This document shows, piece by piece, positions 38,566-51,256 of a stretch of 64,000 nt of DNA. The notes under the pieces were generated by a model that was not told the DNA's origin, made no database searches, and saw nothing but the letters and a program-made list of their open reading frames with translations. A program made the position numbers and the translations under genes. The DNA is taken from the NCBI GenBank assembly GCA_020543525.1, contig JAHYIO010000037.1:1550001-1614000 (forward strand). The letters are read 5' to 3'. This DNA comes from Coriolopsis trogii (Eukaryota; Basidiomycota; Agaricomycetes; Polyporales; Polyporaceae). How positions within the stretch are numbered: the first letter of the stretch is position 1; the number at the start of each line of letters is the position of its first letter.

Positions 38566-41031
38566 ATGCGGTCCTTCTCTGCCTGCCTCGCGTTCGTCCT
38601 CGTCGCCGTCGTCGCTGCTGTCCCCTCCAGGGACTTCAAGCACAAGGTCAAGGAAAACGTACAGCCCCCGCGAGGTTGGACCAAGGCTGCTCCGGCCCCC
38701 CCGGACCACATCATCGAGCTCCGCATTGCTCTTCCCCAACCCAACTTCGCTGAACTCGAGAGGCACCTCTACGAAGTCAGGTATGTCCGTATTTGCGCCT
38801 CACTAGTATCCATTCGAACATGATGCTTCAGCGACCCCTTCCACCATCGGTACGGCGACCACCTTTCCAAGGAGGAGGTCGAGTCCCTCGTTGCCCCCGA
38901 GGATGAGAGCGTCCATCTCGTGAATGAGTGGCTCGCGTCCCATGGCATATACGAAGACAGCCTCTCGCGCTCCCCTGCCAGGGACTGGGTCCTCGTCAAG
39001 GTCCCCGTCAGTCTGGCAGAGGAGATGCTCAAGACTGTGCGTAGTCCGCATATGTTCGCTCGCGACCCGGCCTGACGCGTTTGTATACTCAGGAATACCA
39101 CGTCTGGACGCACGATGCGAGTGGTGATGCGGTCGTTCGCACGACGACCTACAGTCTTCCCGAACACCTCGACGACCACATTGAGCTCGTCCAACCCACA
39201 ACCATGTTCTCGCGCTTGAAGAACCTCAGGACAACCTTCCGTTTCGATGAAGAGCACCAGGCTAAGGCTGCCGCGGCCGCGGGCGCACCCCCGATCAACG
39301 TCCCCTCTGCATCTGGCGGCCATGTCGACGCGTCCTGCAACCAAACGATCACGATCACTTGCATCCAGCAGCTGTACAACGCCGTCGGCTTCACGCCGGA
39401 CACCAAGCACGGCAACAAGATCGGTATCACTGGCTATCTCGAGCAGTTTGCCAACGACCAGGACCTGCAGTTGTTCTACGCGGACCAACGCCCTGACGCG
39501 TCCGGCTCATCTTTCGAGACCGTGCTGATCAACGGTGCGTGGATCGCGGAGTGATCGCGCGCAGTCGTAACGTTAATGCTAAACGGCACTCCGGTCTTAA
39601 GGCGGATTGAACAACCAAACTCTGTCCGAGGCTGGCGCTGAGGCTGATCTGGGTGAGGTTCATTACTCGGGATCAGTGCGCACATTCTCATGGCCTCGAC
39701 AATGACAGATGTCCAATTCGCCTTCGGCCTCACCTTCCCGACCCCTGGCACGTTCTTCTCGACTGGTGGCCGCCCGCCGTTCAAGCCTGACGCTGGGACG
39801 CCCACGAACACGAACGAGCCTTACGCCGATGTAAGGCGTTTCACACTATGTGATGGTTGAGCGACTGCATGCTGACCTACGCGCCTTCACAGTGGCTTGC
39901 CTTCGTCTTGGCTCAAAAGGAGGTGCCACAGACCATCTCCACGAGTTACGCCGACAGTGAGCAGACCGGTACGTTCGCGCAGTCCTCACTTGGATGGTAG
40001 GCACCGGGGCTGACCTGTCCACGCTCAGTTCCGGTCAGCTACGCGAAGCGTGTCTGCAGCGAGTTCGCACAGCTTGGTACGTGTTATGAATGTTGGGCGC
40101 CCTGTTCCATCGCTGATTGACATGCGCGCCCGACAGGTGCCCGGGGCGTGTCTCTCATGTTCAGCTCGGGTGACGGTGGTGTCGGCGATGGTGAGGAAGA
40201 CCCCGCGCTCCAGCAGTGCTTCACCAACGACGGACGCAACGCCACGCGCTTCGTGCCTCTCTTCCCGCCCTCCTGTCCCTTGTACGTGTTCCCGCCGAAC
40301 GTCCGCAAGGTGTAATATTGACAGGAGCGCGTCTTGATCCGTCTGACGTTCAGCGTCACTGCTGTCGGCGGTACCATCCACGTCCCCGAGACGGCTGTCT
40401 TCTTCTCTGGGGGCGGCTTCAGCGATGTCGTACGTGCCTCTGCCCCGCTCGCCGTCTGACGTTGCTCAATCACACCATTTGCCCTTCCGTAGTTCCCTCG
40501 TCCGCTATACCAGGAGCTCGCGGTGCCCAAGTTCCTCAAGACCCTCGCCCCAGGCACCTACAAGGGCCTCTTCAACCCCAACGGTCGCGTACGTCTGTCT
40601 CCCTCCCATCTCTTCCCCCCCCCCCCTCGCCACCGCTCACCTGTCCCCCTCTCTCACTCGCACAGGCCATCCCCGACGTCGCCGCCCAAGCCGACCTCTT
40701 CCGGATCTTCTTCCGCGGCCGGCCCGTCTCGATCGGGGGCACCTCCGCCGCCTCCCCGACGTTCGCCGGCATCGTCTCGCTCCTCAACTCGGCGCGGCTC
40801 GCCAAGGGCCTGCCCCCGCTCGGGTTCCTCAACCCGCTCGTGTACGCGCTCCAGGCGGTCGAGCCGAGCGCGTTCAACGACATCGCGACGGGGAACAACC
40901 CCGGGTGCGGCACGCCCGGGTTCAATGCGACGAAGGGGTGGGATCCCGTCACGGGCGTGGGCACGCCGAACTTTGGGAAGCTGAAGGATATCGTGACGCT
41001 CGATCTTGCGGGGTTCTTGAAGGATTTCTGA
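38566..41031 (+). CDS. Secreted sedolisin (peptidase family S53, tripeptidyl peptidase type)
   Basis: Acid serine-carboxyl protease for extracellular nutrition. A signal peptide is clear ([21 protein letters not shown]). The pro-domain follows with [15 protein letters not shown]. The catalytic domain shows [19 protein letters not shown] (catalytic Glu and Asp), the oxyanion-hole Asp in [13 protein letters not shown], and the nucleophile in [15 protein letters not shown]. The Ca-binding end region includes [11 protein letters not shown] and [16 protein letters not shown]. About ten exons are separated by 50-90-nt introns, and the translated joins follow the family throughout. Length of about 590 aa before processing is normal. 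Such genes are multi-copy in wood-decay and litter fungi; a TATA box lies close upstream. Confidence 0.93.
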
Positions 41032-41733
41032 GTGGGGCGTGGGTGATCTGTATGTGTGTGTGGGGGGCGAGGTACTAAAACGCTGATCCTTGTCCTCAAC
41101 CGTCGTCCTTGCAATTGCAATGCGAGTCGGGCGATTCTCTCCGCACGCTGTTTGTTTGAAACTTGAGACTCTCCGGCGCCACGAAGGGTTCGAGCTCTAG
41201 TCGACCGAACAGGGCGCAGTCTGCGGATTATACTATAGTGAGTTTTACTACAAACATCGGTGGGTTTCATATGTAGGGGTGCGTCCGTCCGGGTACGTGC
41301 TCCGAAGGGACGTATGTAGTATCGCAACATGTAAAGTGGTGTGCGGTATGCGACGTGCTATAACAAGTGCACGTTTGGGATCAGATGACGGTGCAACACG
41401 GCATGCGTGCGTCACGATCACCCACGATGTCTGGGCTCGTAATGAGGATGGATGTTGGGGAAATAAGTATGTAATGAGGTGATGCGATGCAATGTTTGCT
41501 ATGTAATGAGATAGTGCGAGTGCGAATGTGAAGACATGACAGTCGGAGTGTGGAACGGTGTGATACAATTAACCAAATAACTCAGCAGTAAACCATAGGC
41601 GGGGTGGCAGGAGACAATGATGATGACAACGACAACGACAACAACACGAGTAAACGTCTGGGGTTGGTAGATGTGAACAGTGGCAGCGACGAGCTCTTCC
41701 AGACGGGTAGATGGGTAGACAGTCAGACAGGTT
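41032..41733. other. Convergent intergenic region
   Basis: Between the 3' ends of the sedolisin and alpha/beta hydrolase genes. A GAC/AAC trinucleotide run (near 41628-41650) is the only feature noticed. Confidence 0.5.
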
Positions 41734-43267
41734 TTACCGACCGAGGAAGTTGAGGAGGGCATCCGAGACTTGGTCAGGGTGTGTGAGCGTGATGTCGTGC
41801 GGGCCGCCCTCGATCGTGACGAGCTCCGCGTGGGGGATGAGGGTCTGCAAGCGCGAGGCCAGTCGGTACGGCACCACTTGATCAGAGTCACCCTGCGACA
41901 GACGAAACGAGACGCAGGTGAGCATCGTCAAATCTGCTCGCTAAGAAGAGCACGCCGCGGGGCGAGAAAGGGAGAACGCACCCAGATGAGAAGTACACGC
42001 CCGTTCGATTTGCGGGAGTGCCGTCCGAGGGCGGCAAATTGAGGCGCGAGGCTGCGCAAGGGGCCGTCTCGGATGGAGGAGGCGATAGCGGGGTTGTATC
42101 CTGGGAGATACGCCGACTGTATGCGCACGAGCTGCGTATCGTTCGTTGAGTATTGCGTTCCTAAAGCGATGAATCCAGAGCATACCTCGCTGATTGGATC
42201 GTCAGAAACCTTCCGGTCGGCGAGATACTGAAGGTAAAGCTGCATGGAATGACAGTAAGTACGAGTATATGACACAGTAGCAAAGGGGGGAAATCAGGCG
42301 TGGTGGTAAAGAGGAAGAGGAGGACGTACGCGGAAGGGGTAACTTGATGTGACTGCTTGCATGAGCGGTGAGGAGAAGAACTTGGTGGTTCGCGACAAGT
42401 CAGACGACTGGGGGGTGGCATGAGCAACGCCCTGAGCATCCACAAAGACTTACGTACCTCTAGCAGCCCAACACTGCAGATCAGAACTGTCTTGTCAGTG
42501 ACGAGATGGGGGAATTGAGCACTGAAAGCTGCAGCGATAGCCCCTCCCTGTACGTAGGAAACCTAAGAGCTTGCGCAAGGGGAGATGGAGAAGATGCTTA
42601 CCATAGAGACACCGACCACATCTGCTTTGCTCCAACCGACATATTGGAGGAGAAGCGCAAGCTGGGTGGTGTAGAGATTCGCGTCATATGTGGTGGAGGG
42701 AGCATCGGAATAGCCGCGACCATATATATCTGAGGGGAGACGTAAGTCCACGTCGGCTGTCTATTTGTGGCCACATACCATACAGCAAGACGCGGTGGCC
42801 GCTTGCGGCAAGCTTCGGGGCGACGTCCTTCCAGATGATCGAGGGAATGGAGAGTCCGTGTATCAAGACGACCTGAGAGGGTATCGGGAACAAGCCTAGG
42901 AGAAGAAGGAGAGAGATCGTACGCGGTTGCCGTCTTCAGGACCGATGAGCCAATATCGTACCTATTGTTGGTGTTGGGGTTAGCGGATATGAAGGAGACA
43001 TGAGGGCACGACGCGACGTACAGAGCCATGAGGGAACTTTGCATAGCCGCCACCGCTGTAAAAGTCGTCTGGATAGATGGACCAGCTTGGGGCGTCCTTT
43101 GGGAGGGTGGCGAGAGAGGGGTGGACGTAGAGCGAGTCTGGGGTGTGTGGGAAGACGGTGAAGAAATATGCAAGGACGACGACGGCTGGACAGACGAGGA
43201 GAAACCACTGCAGGGCCGACGACGGCGGCATGGCTGGGAGGAGAGAGGAGAGGGCAGAGTCTGGCAT
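41734..43267 (-). CDS. Alpha/beta hydrolase with N-terminal membrane anchor
   Basis: Nine or so exons on the minus strand. The N-terminus carries one hydrophobic segment (LQWFLLVCPAVVVLAYFF), so the enzyme is probably a membrane-anchored lumenal or cytosolic hydrolase. Fold signatures after splicing: VRYWLIGPEDGNRVVLIHG (oxyanion loop), SIIWKDVAPKLAASGHRVL, then YGRGYSDAP, the nucleophile elbow GVSMGGAIAAAF (Ser), the acid turn IWGDSDQVVPYRLAS (Asp) and the catalytic His in GGPHDITLTHPDQV. All three catalytic residues are present. Substrate cannot be predicted; esterase, lipase or epoxide-hydrolase-like enzymes all fit. The start at MPDSALSSLL is preferred; MPPSSALQ 12 codons on is an alternative. 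Confidence 0.85.
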
Positions 43268-43546
43268 GGACGGGCGCACGAGAAGACTGACCGGGATGTC
43301 CGCACTGTCAGTGTATGAAACACTGCTCAGTCCTTTGCGCGCGCTCACTCACACTCCCTGGGCGCGACGCCCGTGCACGTGCTGGCAGAACTCCCGTCAC
43401 GTGCATGGTTCGCGAGGGCGTTGTTTGTGCGTTGTTTGGCCGCGCCAGTCTGCGGCTACTGGCTTGCTCTTCCCCGCCGCCGCGCCCAGTGTCCACCTCC
43501 CTGCGGCCAACGTTGCGACGCTTGCCAGGGCCTCTGCCCGCCTTTC

Positions 43547-46500
43547 ATGGCCCTCCAGGATGGCCCCGTACTTGCCCTGGACGACATCATGCACAACATG
43601 TCCCCCTCTCCTGTCCCTCCCCAAACTCCCTTGCCCTCCGCCGAACATGTACTCCCACCCATGTCAACTAGTCTCGACTCTCAGCCTATCACAAAGTCAT
43701 CTGTGCCACCACCTCGCTTGCCATCTCCAGAACCTCTTGACCACTCCGAACTTGAATCAATGCGTGCTCGTGCACAGCAGTACTCCCTCACTATCACCTC
43801 CTGCACCCAGAGAGAGTCCGAACTCGCCGCGATGGTGCGCCTCTAAGTCTTCATAATCACCAACCGCACCCTGAAAGCTCCTTGCCGTGTGCAAGGTACT
43901 CCGCTTGACCTCTCATCTCCTCCTCCAACCCTCCCCCGCCCAACTCGCTTCCCAAGCAGAGACGATTGCCGATCTCACCTTCCAGAGAAATACCCTTCTC
44001 CTCGAACGCTCCGACGATCATGCGCGTTGTCAGGCAGAACGGGAATGTTGGGCCAGAACAGCTGACGCACTCCTCGCAAAGGCGCGCGTAGCGCAGGAAC
44101 CGGTCCTGAAAGAACAGGTGTGTAGTGTAAAGCTGTGACAGTATAATCCTAGACATGTACATACCCATCCGCAATATCAGGAAATACAACGGTATATCGC
44201 CAGACTCGAGGATGACATCAAGGCATATCGTCGAAGAGTTCGTGACCTACCCCTGCTGAGCAGCGTTCACCTCTCACACTCCCGTTGCGCTCGTGTTTTA
44301 GCTATCCGATACACAGTCACGTCTCGCCACACTTGAGAGTGAACTGGGGCGAATAAGGCCCCTGCTAGCCATGCAAGCTACCGTCCTCCATGACTCTGAA
44401 CTATGGCGATCGGAAGCACTCTCGGACAATGTTCCCGAGCGACTATTGAGTTTCGGGAGAAGGTCCAAAGGCAAAGAACGTGAAGTGCCCCACGAGGTAT
44501 CAGTCCTATCTGAACAGTCCGTCAACGGGCCTCCGTCACCTATGCATTCAGCGCCCCACGACGATGATGCCAGACGTCCACCAACCGCCGCCCCTGCTGC
44601 AACGCGCGCCATACTGCCGGCCCAAGCTGGCCCTTCTCAGTCTATGCGTCCTATCAAACCGAAGGCCGAGAAACACCACCGCAAAGACCGCGAGAAGGAC
44701 AAAGAGAAGGACAAAGAGAAGGAGAAGAAGCACAGACATCGCGCCGATCCGCTACCGCTGCTCTCTGATGCCCGCGCAGAGTGCATCCTCGTCGCTGCCC
44801 GTCGGCTAGGTCGCGTTCGTGCGGGCGTCATCTCTGGGTTCGTCAGAGACCGGAGCAAGCTCGAGCGCGAGGCAGATGTCCTCCTCCAGAACGTCAAGGA
44901 GCGAAACGAGGCGGAGCAGAGCGCCCGCCGCGTACTGCAGACCCCTTCCCACTCGCAAGCCGAACCTACCACTCCCACTAGTCGCCGAGCACCGCGCGAA
45001 GGATCGTCGAGTCCTGCAGTCCCTCTAGCCGTTGCCGCCGGGCCCTCGCACACACACTCCCAGCGTCCCCCAAAACCAACCCAGCGCAAGCTCGCGCCTA
45101 CCCCCGGCTCGTTCCCCACATCCTCCCTAACGGTCAGCCACCCGGCGCACACAGCCGCTCCCTCTCACGCGCACCACCCGTCCATGCAACCGTTCCCCGC
45201 ATCCTCAGCAGCGATAGCACAGAGTCACGGTGGTCGCCACCCGCAGCAGCCGGTCGCCCATCCTGGTTTCGTGTTCTTCAACCCGGGCAACGGCCAAGGC
45301 GCGGTGCCGATGATGATGCCCATGCCTTGGCCGGTCCCGCCTGGCACGCCTACTACTAGTAGTACTGGACATCACCCCGGGACGCGCCCGACCCACACGC
45401 CGACACAGACACAAACGCCACAGGTGCCGAGGACTCCTGTGCGAGGAGACGGCGGGGCGGGTGCGGGTGCTGGAACGTCGACCCCGATGGACTCGCTCGT
45501 GAGTGCCGCGCGGACGCTCATCGAGGACGAGGACTACGATGCGCCCGGGGCGGAACAGGGGGAGACCGAGGTCGAGGTCGAGAACGCGGCAGGGGCCGGG
45601 GACGGAGACGGAGACGAGACGGAGGACGAGCCGTCGACGTCAATAGCAGCGGGGCGTAGGCGGGGGACAAGGCGGCGTGCGTCGGGTCCTGCCGCGGGCA
45701 GTCCTGCACCGAAGAGGAGGCGTGTTGCGGCTGCTGCGAACGACCTTCCTGCTGCTGCTGCTGCTGCTGCTGCCCCGAGCGCGAGTACGACGAAGTTGAC
45801 GCGCCGCTCGAAAGCAGCCGTCGCCCAGCCACAAGCCAAAGCGGCGAAGGTGACGGAGAAGGTGACGCCGAAGCCGAAGTCGACGAGGGGCAGGGGGCGG
45901 GGAAGGGCGAGGACGCAGCCGCAGTCCGGTCGCGCTCTAGCCGATGTAGATCCCGACTCTGCACCAGCGACGACGACGACGACGACAACGCCCGCAACAC
46001 CGATGGCGGCGGCGGCGGCGGAGTCGGCCGGGGATGCGCCACGCGTGCCACAGCAGGTTGCGCGCATCCGGAGCGCGCTCGATGTGCTCGCGGACCAGGC
46101 AGCGCAGGAGCAGGAGCGGAGGCCGTCGATGGACCGGGGGAGCGAGAGCTCGGAGCTCGTGGCCGGTCCGGAAGAGGCGCTTGCCTCTGGCTCTTCAGGC
46201 GGGGGCGAAGGCGGGCGTGGGGCGGGCAGAGGGCCGTCGAGAGGGAGGGGCAGGGGCAGAGGGAGGGCGAGGGCGAAGAGTAAGGGAAAGGGGAGGGCTG
46301 CCGAGCCTGAGCCTGAGCCTGAGGTTCTGGTGGATGAGGAGATGCCGGACGCGTCGAGGGAGGCCAGCGCGACGGCGATGGAAGAGGCTCCGACAGAGAC
46401 TGAGGGCGAAGTCGTGGCAGACGTGCCTACTGGGGACCCGAGTGCAGCACCGGACGCTGCTCTGACGGCGGCGGTGCCAGAGGAGTCTACGGATGTGACC

Positions 46501-47190
46501 ACTCGCGCTGAGGGTCCTCCGCGTTCTCTTCACGATCCTGGGGAGCCTTTACACCCTGTTGCTGCAGAGGGCTCTCTGGAGGAGGTCGCTGACACGTCAC
46601 TTGCTTCACTGCCTCGCAGCTCGCCACTACCTCACATAGATAGGGAGAACGGAGGCGAGGCTGCACAGTCCCTGGCGCCTGACGGTGCTGTTGAGGCGCA
46701 ATCACCCACCAGTCGCTCTGGTGATCTTGCGCATGACGAGCCCGCGCCATCCAGGCGAGACTCGGTGGAGAGAGAGCAGCCTGTCGTTGCAGCCGCCCCC
46801 GATGCAATTGTCGAGGAGGCAAACGTTGCAGAAGAAGTCAGAGATACCGGCGACCATTGCGAGGACGACGGCATCGCTCCCAAACCTGTCTCGTCTCTTG
46901 TGCAAGCAGAGACGAGGACGGACCCAGCGGACCCAGCCCAAAGCGAGACACATGTTGCTCCCGCTCCTGTCGAACAAGAGCCTCCTTCGCTCGGGAAAGA
47001 GGAAGCCTCCACTTCCGACATGACACCTCTGGTCATTGTGTCCAGCTCCCCTCAAGCTTCGCCGCCATCAGAGCCCATCCCGCCCCAGCCAGCTCCCCCG
47101 CACGGCGCGCTCTTACCGTCTCCTTTCGACGACGAGATCCAAAGCGGCGACGAAGATGCCGAAGGCTCGATTGTTGAGGAATCTGACTAG
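43547..47190 (+). CDS. Large disordered protein with N-terminal coiled coil
   Basis: Starts MALQDGPVLALDDIMHN; several small exons before about 44300 join to a last exon ending at 47190. The N-terminal third is a coiled coil (AETIADLTFQRNTLLLERS, QRYIARLEDDIKAYRRR, LATLESELGRIRPLL). A Lys/Glu/Asp-rich segment (DREKDKEKDKEKEKKHRH) and a short helical, possibly conserved block (RAECILVAARRLGRVRAGV) follow. The remaining 700 residues are low complexity: Ala, Pro, Glu and Arg-Gly/Lys-rich, with a nine-Ala run coded by a GCTGCTGCTG tract near 45750 and GRGRGRARAKSKGKGR. It may be a nuclear or chromatin-associated protein, judging only by basic clusters. No known family recognised; the minus-strand 322-codon frame inside it is a composition artefact. 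Confidence 0.7.
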
Positions 47191-47610
47191 TCTTTGCCGC
47201 GTCCCTCTTGCGCTCCTGCTTTTCTTGCCGATCTATTCTTGGGTGTATGTATGTGTCGCTCTTCGTGACTTGGTCGTTGTGCTGTTACATCTATCCAGTG
47301 TATGCTATCTTGGTTGTTTGCTTGATATGTATCGTTGTACCTGCAGTTAGAGACTGATCTGCTTGCTCCACCATCATTCAACCCGTTCCAGTCTGGCAGT
47401 CCATGTCCGTCACACGAGCAGGGGAGAGCGACAACACATCGATATGAGAGCACATTAGCGTGAACGTGAACACAGCAACAGAGAGCGGAAGCAAACGACA
47501 GACGACAAGTAGCATGCAACAACGAAGCGAGAACGAATAGCACATCGACAAACTTGAACAACACGCATATATCCACTGAGACCACCGCGGCCGGTCGGAC
47601 AGCCAAACCC
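47191..47610. other. Convergent intergenic region
   Basis: Between the disordered-protein gene and PAC1, both 3' ends. Nothing recognised. Confidence 0.5.
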
Positions 47611-49504
47611 TCAAGGCTTCCAAATCTTGACGGTCTGCGCAGACGAGGCATCACATGAAGTCCGTCCAAAACGAATGACACAAGAAACGACGCACATAGT
47701 CCCAGCACCCGGAGGCGATCACATTCACCCGTCTCGGAGCCTCCTCCTGGGCACCATTGGTGTCCGAGGACGCAGTCCCACCCGCGGTCTGTCGGCCCCA
47801 AGCGAGCGAGGTCATGAACCGCTCCCCGGTGTCGATCTTGCGGATGCACCGGCCGGTCTTGAGCTCCCATATCCGGATCGAGCCGTCGTCTGCGGCGGAG
47901 AGGAGGTAGCGGCCGTTCGGGTGGAACACGACCGCGTGCACCCAGCCGTCATGACCAACCTGGGTATCCACACGGGGTCAGCAAGGGGCACGCCGAGCAC
48001 TGCGAGAGGACATGGTCGCTTGGGACGCACCAAGGTGTGCAGACATTGACCGGCTCGCGCGTCCCAGAACTTGATCTTCTGGTCGCGAGATGCGGTCACG
48101 ACGAACGCGACCAACATGTCGTCCGACGCGGACTGCTCGACCTAAAATTCCGGGAAACCCGGGGAAGATGACGTTCAGGCTCCGGATATGGAGGATGAGC
48201 GCACCTTCAGGCCGACGAGTTCGGCGACACAGGGCACCGCGTTCCGAGGAACGAAAATGGCGCTCTCGACGACGTTGTCGTGCCCTCTGAGTTCTGCCTT
48301 GATATTCCCAGTGGCTATCTCCACAACACGAGCTGTCTGTGGATTGAGGAGCATTGAGTACATGCGCAGGTCGACGCCCGGGACAAGTTGGAAGGCGTAC
48401 ATGATCTGTGCAGCTCGTTACGAGAAACCGACCGTCAGCGCTGGGCAACGCTGCCCTGATCCAGTCCTCGTGGGGTCTCAAGACTTTGACGCAGTGCCTA
48501 TGCATCATATGTTCGTCAGCTCCCGAAATTGCTGGTCGGCGGAGTCGGAGTGTGCATTTACGTGGTAGCGATCTCCCAGATGCGCACGGTGTGGTCGCGA
48601 CTGGCACTCACGATACGGTCATCCCCAGGCAGAAATCGGACGGTAGAAATGGAATGCTCGTGCCCTCTGAAGGTGGCCACGTTCTTGTATTCGTTCTCCA
48701 CATCCCACAACTTGATGAACAGATCATGTGACCCAGATACTGAGGCCAAGGTTTCCCCCGGTCAACAACCAATTCGCAAGGAGGGAGGAGCATGACGAAT
48801 GGCTCGAATGTAAGAGACGGAAGGCTCACCTAGATACTTCCCCTTGGAATCATACTCGCAGTCACTGACGCGCCTGGTGTGCCCCTGCACCGTAAGTTCC
48901 ATCTCTCCTGTGTCCCAGTCCCATACTTTCATAGTGCTGTCGTCGCTAGCAGATACCAGCACCGAGTATTTTGGGTGGAACGCGACGGCGTTGACGTTGG
49001 ATCTGTGGCCGGTGAGGACCAGTTTCGGTGGTGTCACTGGAGGGAGCCAGTCCGGATTGCTGCGTTGATTGAACGCGGCGGGGTTCGTAGCAATGCTCAC
49101 GTTATCCTGCAATGCTTGTGCCAAACGCGACTCCAAGTCGACGATCTGGAACAAAGGGTTCACAATTATGGTGGATAAGGCGATGCACAGCAGACCCTCA
49201 CCTTCTTCTGCAAGCGTATCACGCTCGTCCATTTCTTCACGAGGAGTCCGCTTGTCTTGGGATCTTGTTGGTAGTCGGGCTACATATCGTTACGGTGAAC
49301 CACGTCGCTGATAGGGGTGGACACGCACTAGAGAACACTCCTCCTTGAACTGCTCGAGAGTCTTGTGGTACCCCGCCGAGTCGAGGTAGTCCAACATTGC
49401 CCGGTGCCTGTATGCTCGGAAAGATAAATTAGGATTGTGTGCCATATCAGCCTGCGAGGAACACACAGGTCATTTTGCTGACGATCCGTCAGCTCAGCGG
49501 GCAT
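47611..49504 (-). CDS. Nuclear distribution protein PAC1/LIS1 homologue
   Basis: WD40 dynein regulator that, with Nudel/Ndl1, drives nuclear migration. The start is [13 protein letters not shown], which splices to [19 protein letters not shown] (LisH motif), then to [17 protein letters not shown] and LQKK, and a coiled coil [15 protein letters not shown]. Seven WD repeats follow, for example [70 protein letters not shown] and [17 protein letters not shown]. The final intron uses a GTGCGT donor and gives SGCWDYTVKIWKP before the stop at 47611. About eight exons; length close to 430 aa as in the family. Confidence 0.93.
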
Positions 49505-49689
49505 TGTAAGGGACCAGTCGGCTGGCGTGTGCGAGACGAGATGAGGGTATGTATATACGAGGGCAACAAGCAGAGGTCCGAGGAACGTCGACGACCGCTT
49601 GAACGCGAACACGGATACCACATCAGGGACGTTTTCATCTCCGACAACGCGTCCAGATCTCTCGACATACGTACATCATGCGACTGGTT

Positions 49690-50805
49690 CGGACGCGTCC
49701 CTCGATACATTGCGGACGAAATGGCGAGGTAGAAGATCCATAGTCCATAGTACATGTTCGGGTCGAACAAAACGCTTCTGTACGACAGCCGCCGCGGTCT
49801 CTGCATCTACCCGGCCCAACCACTCCTCAAACGCGATCTCGTTCCAAACATTACTGGACTCGATTCGTCTCATGAGACGCAGTTCGAACGATCGACCGCT
49901 GCTCTTCCGCAAACCCTCAAACTCCTCTTATCTCGGCCATATATCGCGCACATCCCAGTTCCCGCCCCCATAGACACTCCCATGGGGTATGTATCGGTGA
50001 CGGTGGTCCACCACCGTCACAAGTCTGGACAGCAACGGTCCCGCAACAACTGGAAGAGGCCCATCTATATGTATATCGCAATTCCATTCGGTCATCTTCC
50101 CCCTCCGCAAATCAGCAAGACAGGTTGTACTCACCGTCAAATCTGACTCCGAGACGAAAGAGAGTATGCTGTCCATGGCGCGCCCCAGCCGAGATCTGCG
50201 AATGCGCCAGACGCGGAGCATGCCAACCAAAGTAGCGCAAACGCAACCAGACATGAACAGATGCAGCCGTTCCAGTCGCGGATAGAGCACAGCGCGCCCT
50301 TCCAGCGGATCGTTGCCGGACCCCACGAGCCAGCGAGCGGGCTCGCTGCGGGTTCATGAGGCTCGAGAAGCGGTCCGAATGCTGCGCCACGCAGAGCGTC
50401 TCCAGCTCGTCAGCAACCATATGCAACAGCGCGAGGACATGTCCGATGCACGCTGCTCGTTCGAGCCGTTTCGAGGAGTGCTGCGCCTCGGCACGAGGAC
50501 TGGATCACTGAGGGGTGGTGTCGCTCCTCCGCACTGGCTCCCCATTCGAACTCGGAGGGGGAGACGAGGCACAAGTGTTTGAGAAGCGGGGAGGTCTCTC
50601 CATTCCGTTCTCTGGTATATGCGGACAGGAAGTTCGAGACTTGTGGGGCGCAACCGGAGCGTAGCGCGACGGAATGGAACCGTGCGAGACGCGATGCACC
50701 GCGGACGCCTTTGAACACGAGTGCCAGTGCCCGTGCGGTGCAACCTCCGTCGATGCACACGAGTCAGAAGATGAGATGGAGCAGTTCGAGAGGGACAGTG
50801 TCCAT
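49690..50805 (-). pseudogene. F-box-like gene, decayed
   Basis: The minus strand encodes pieces of a family of F-box-like proteins common in Agaricomycetes: MDTVPLELLHLIF, then VCIDGGCTARALALVFKG and VRGASRLARFHSVALRSG, later VLALLHMVADELETLC, YPRLERLHLF and APRLAHSQISAG. The first block is ended by an in-frame TGA at the F-box (CTC ATC TTC TGA). The later blocks lie in different frames, needing at least three frame changes. No intron pattern rescues the stop. I therefore call it a pseudogene; an alternative is sequencing or assembly error, which would have to affect several sites. Confidence 0.7.
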
Positions 50806-51256
50806 ATGCTCCAACAACGAATATACGGCTAGATAAACGGGTTAGTTGCGTTGCAGCGAATAACTCGGAGAGGGAAGACTCACAGATGGTAAGTGTTTGG
50901 CAGGTCAATATCAGGATGGCTCTTGTTCCCTGCGGTACTTCAGCAGAGCGTGCCTACCTGAGAGTCCTCGAGGCTGTAGCCAAACATATGCATGGGAGAA
51001 CCAGTGCAACCCAACCATCTCATAACTCACCGTCCACCTGAAAAGGATATGGGAAGTATGCATGCAATGGGTGTATGCGGGTAGGTGGAAGGCCACGCAT
51101 CGCGGATTCGATCATTAATCAAGCGTGCATCCTATTTCTTCGCAGACATCCAAGACCAAGAAAACGAAAACAAGTCACCAGGTACACAAGCGGCGCCCAT
51201 AGCCATCGATCCCAAGGAGGATGGTACTAGGGTTCACGCGAGGGTCCGCTCGATGC
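50806..51256. other. Intergenic region
   Basis: Between the F-box-like pseudogene and the 3' end of the Atg22 gene. No gene or repeat recognised. Confidence 0.5.

Noticed and set aside
38153..38806. Overlapping long frames on both strands upstream of and across the sedolisin start
   Set aside because: They contradict the sedolisin signal peptide and family alignment and reflect base composition.
45534..46502. 322-codon minus-strand reading frame
   Set aside because: It is the reverse shadow of the GC-rich low-complexity plus-strand gene and is made of Ser/Ala/Pro runs without any motif.
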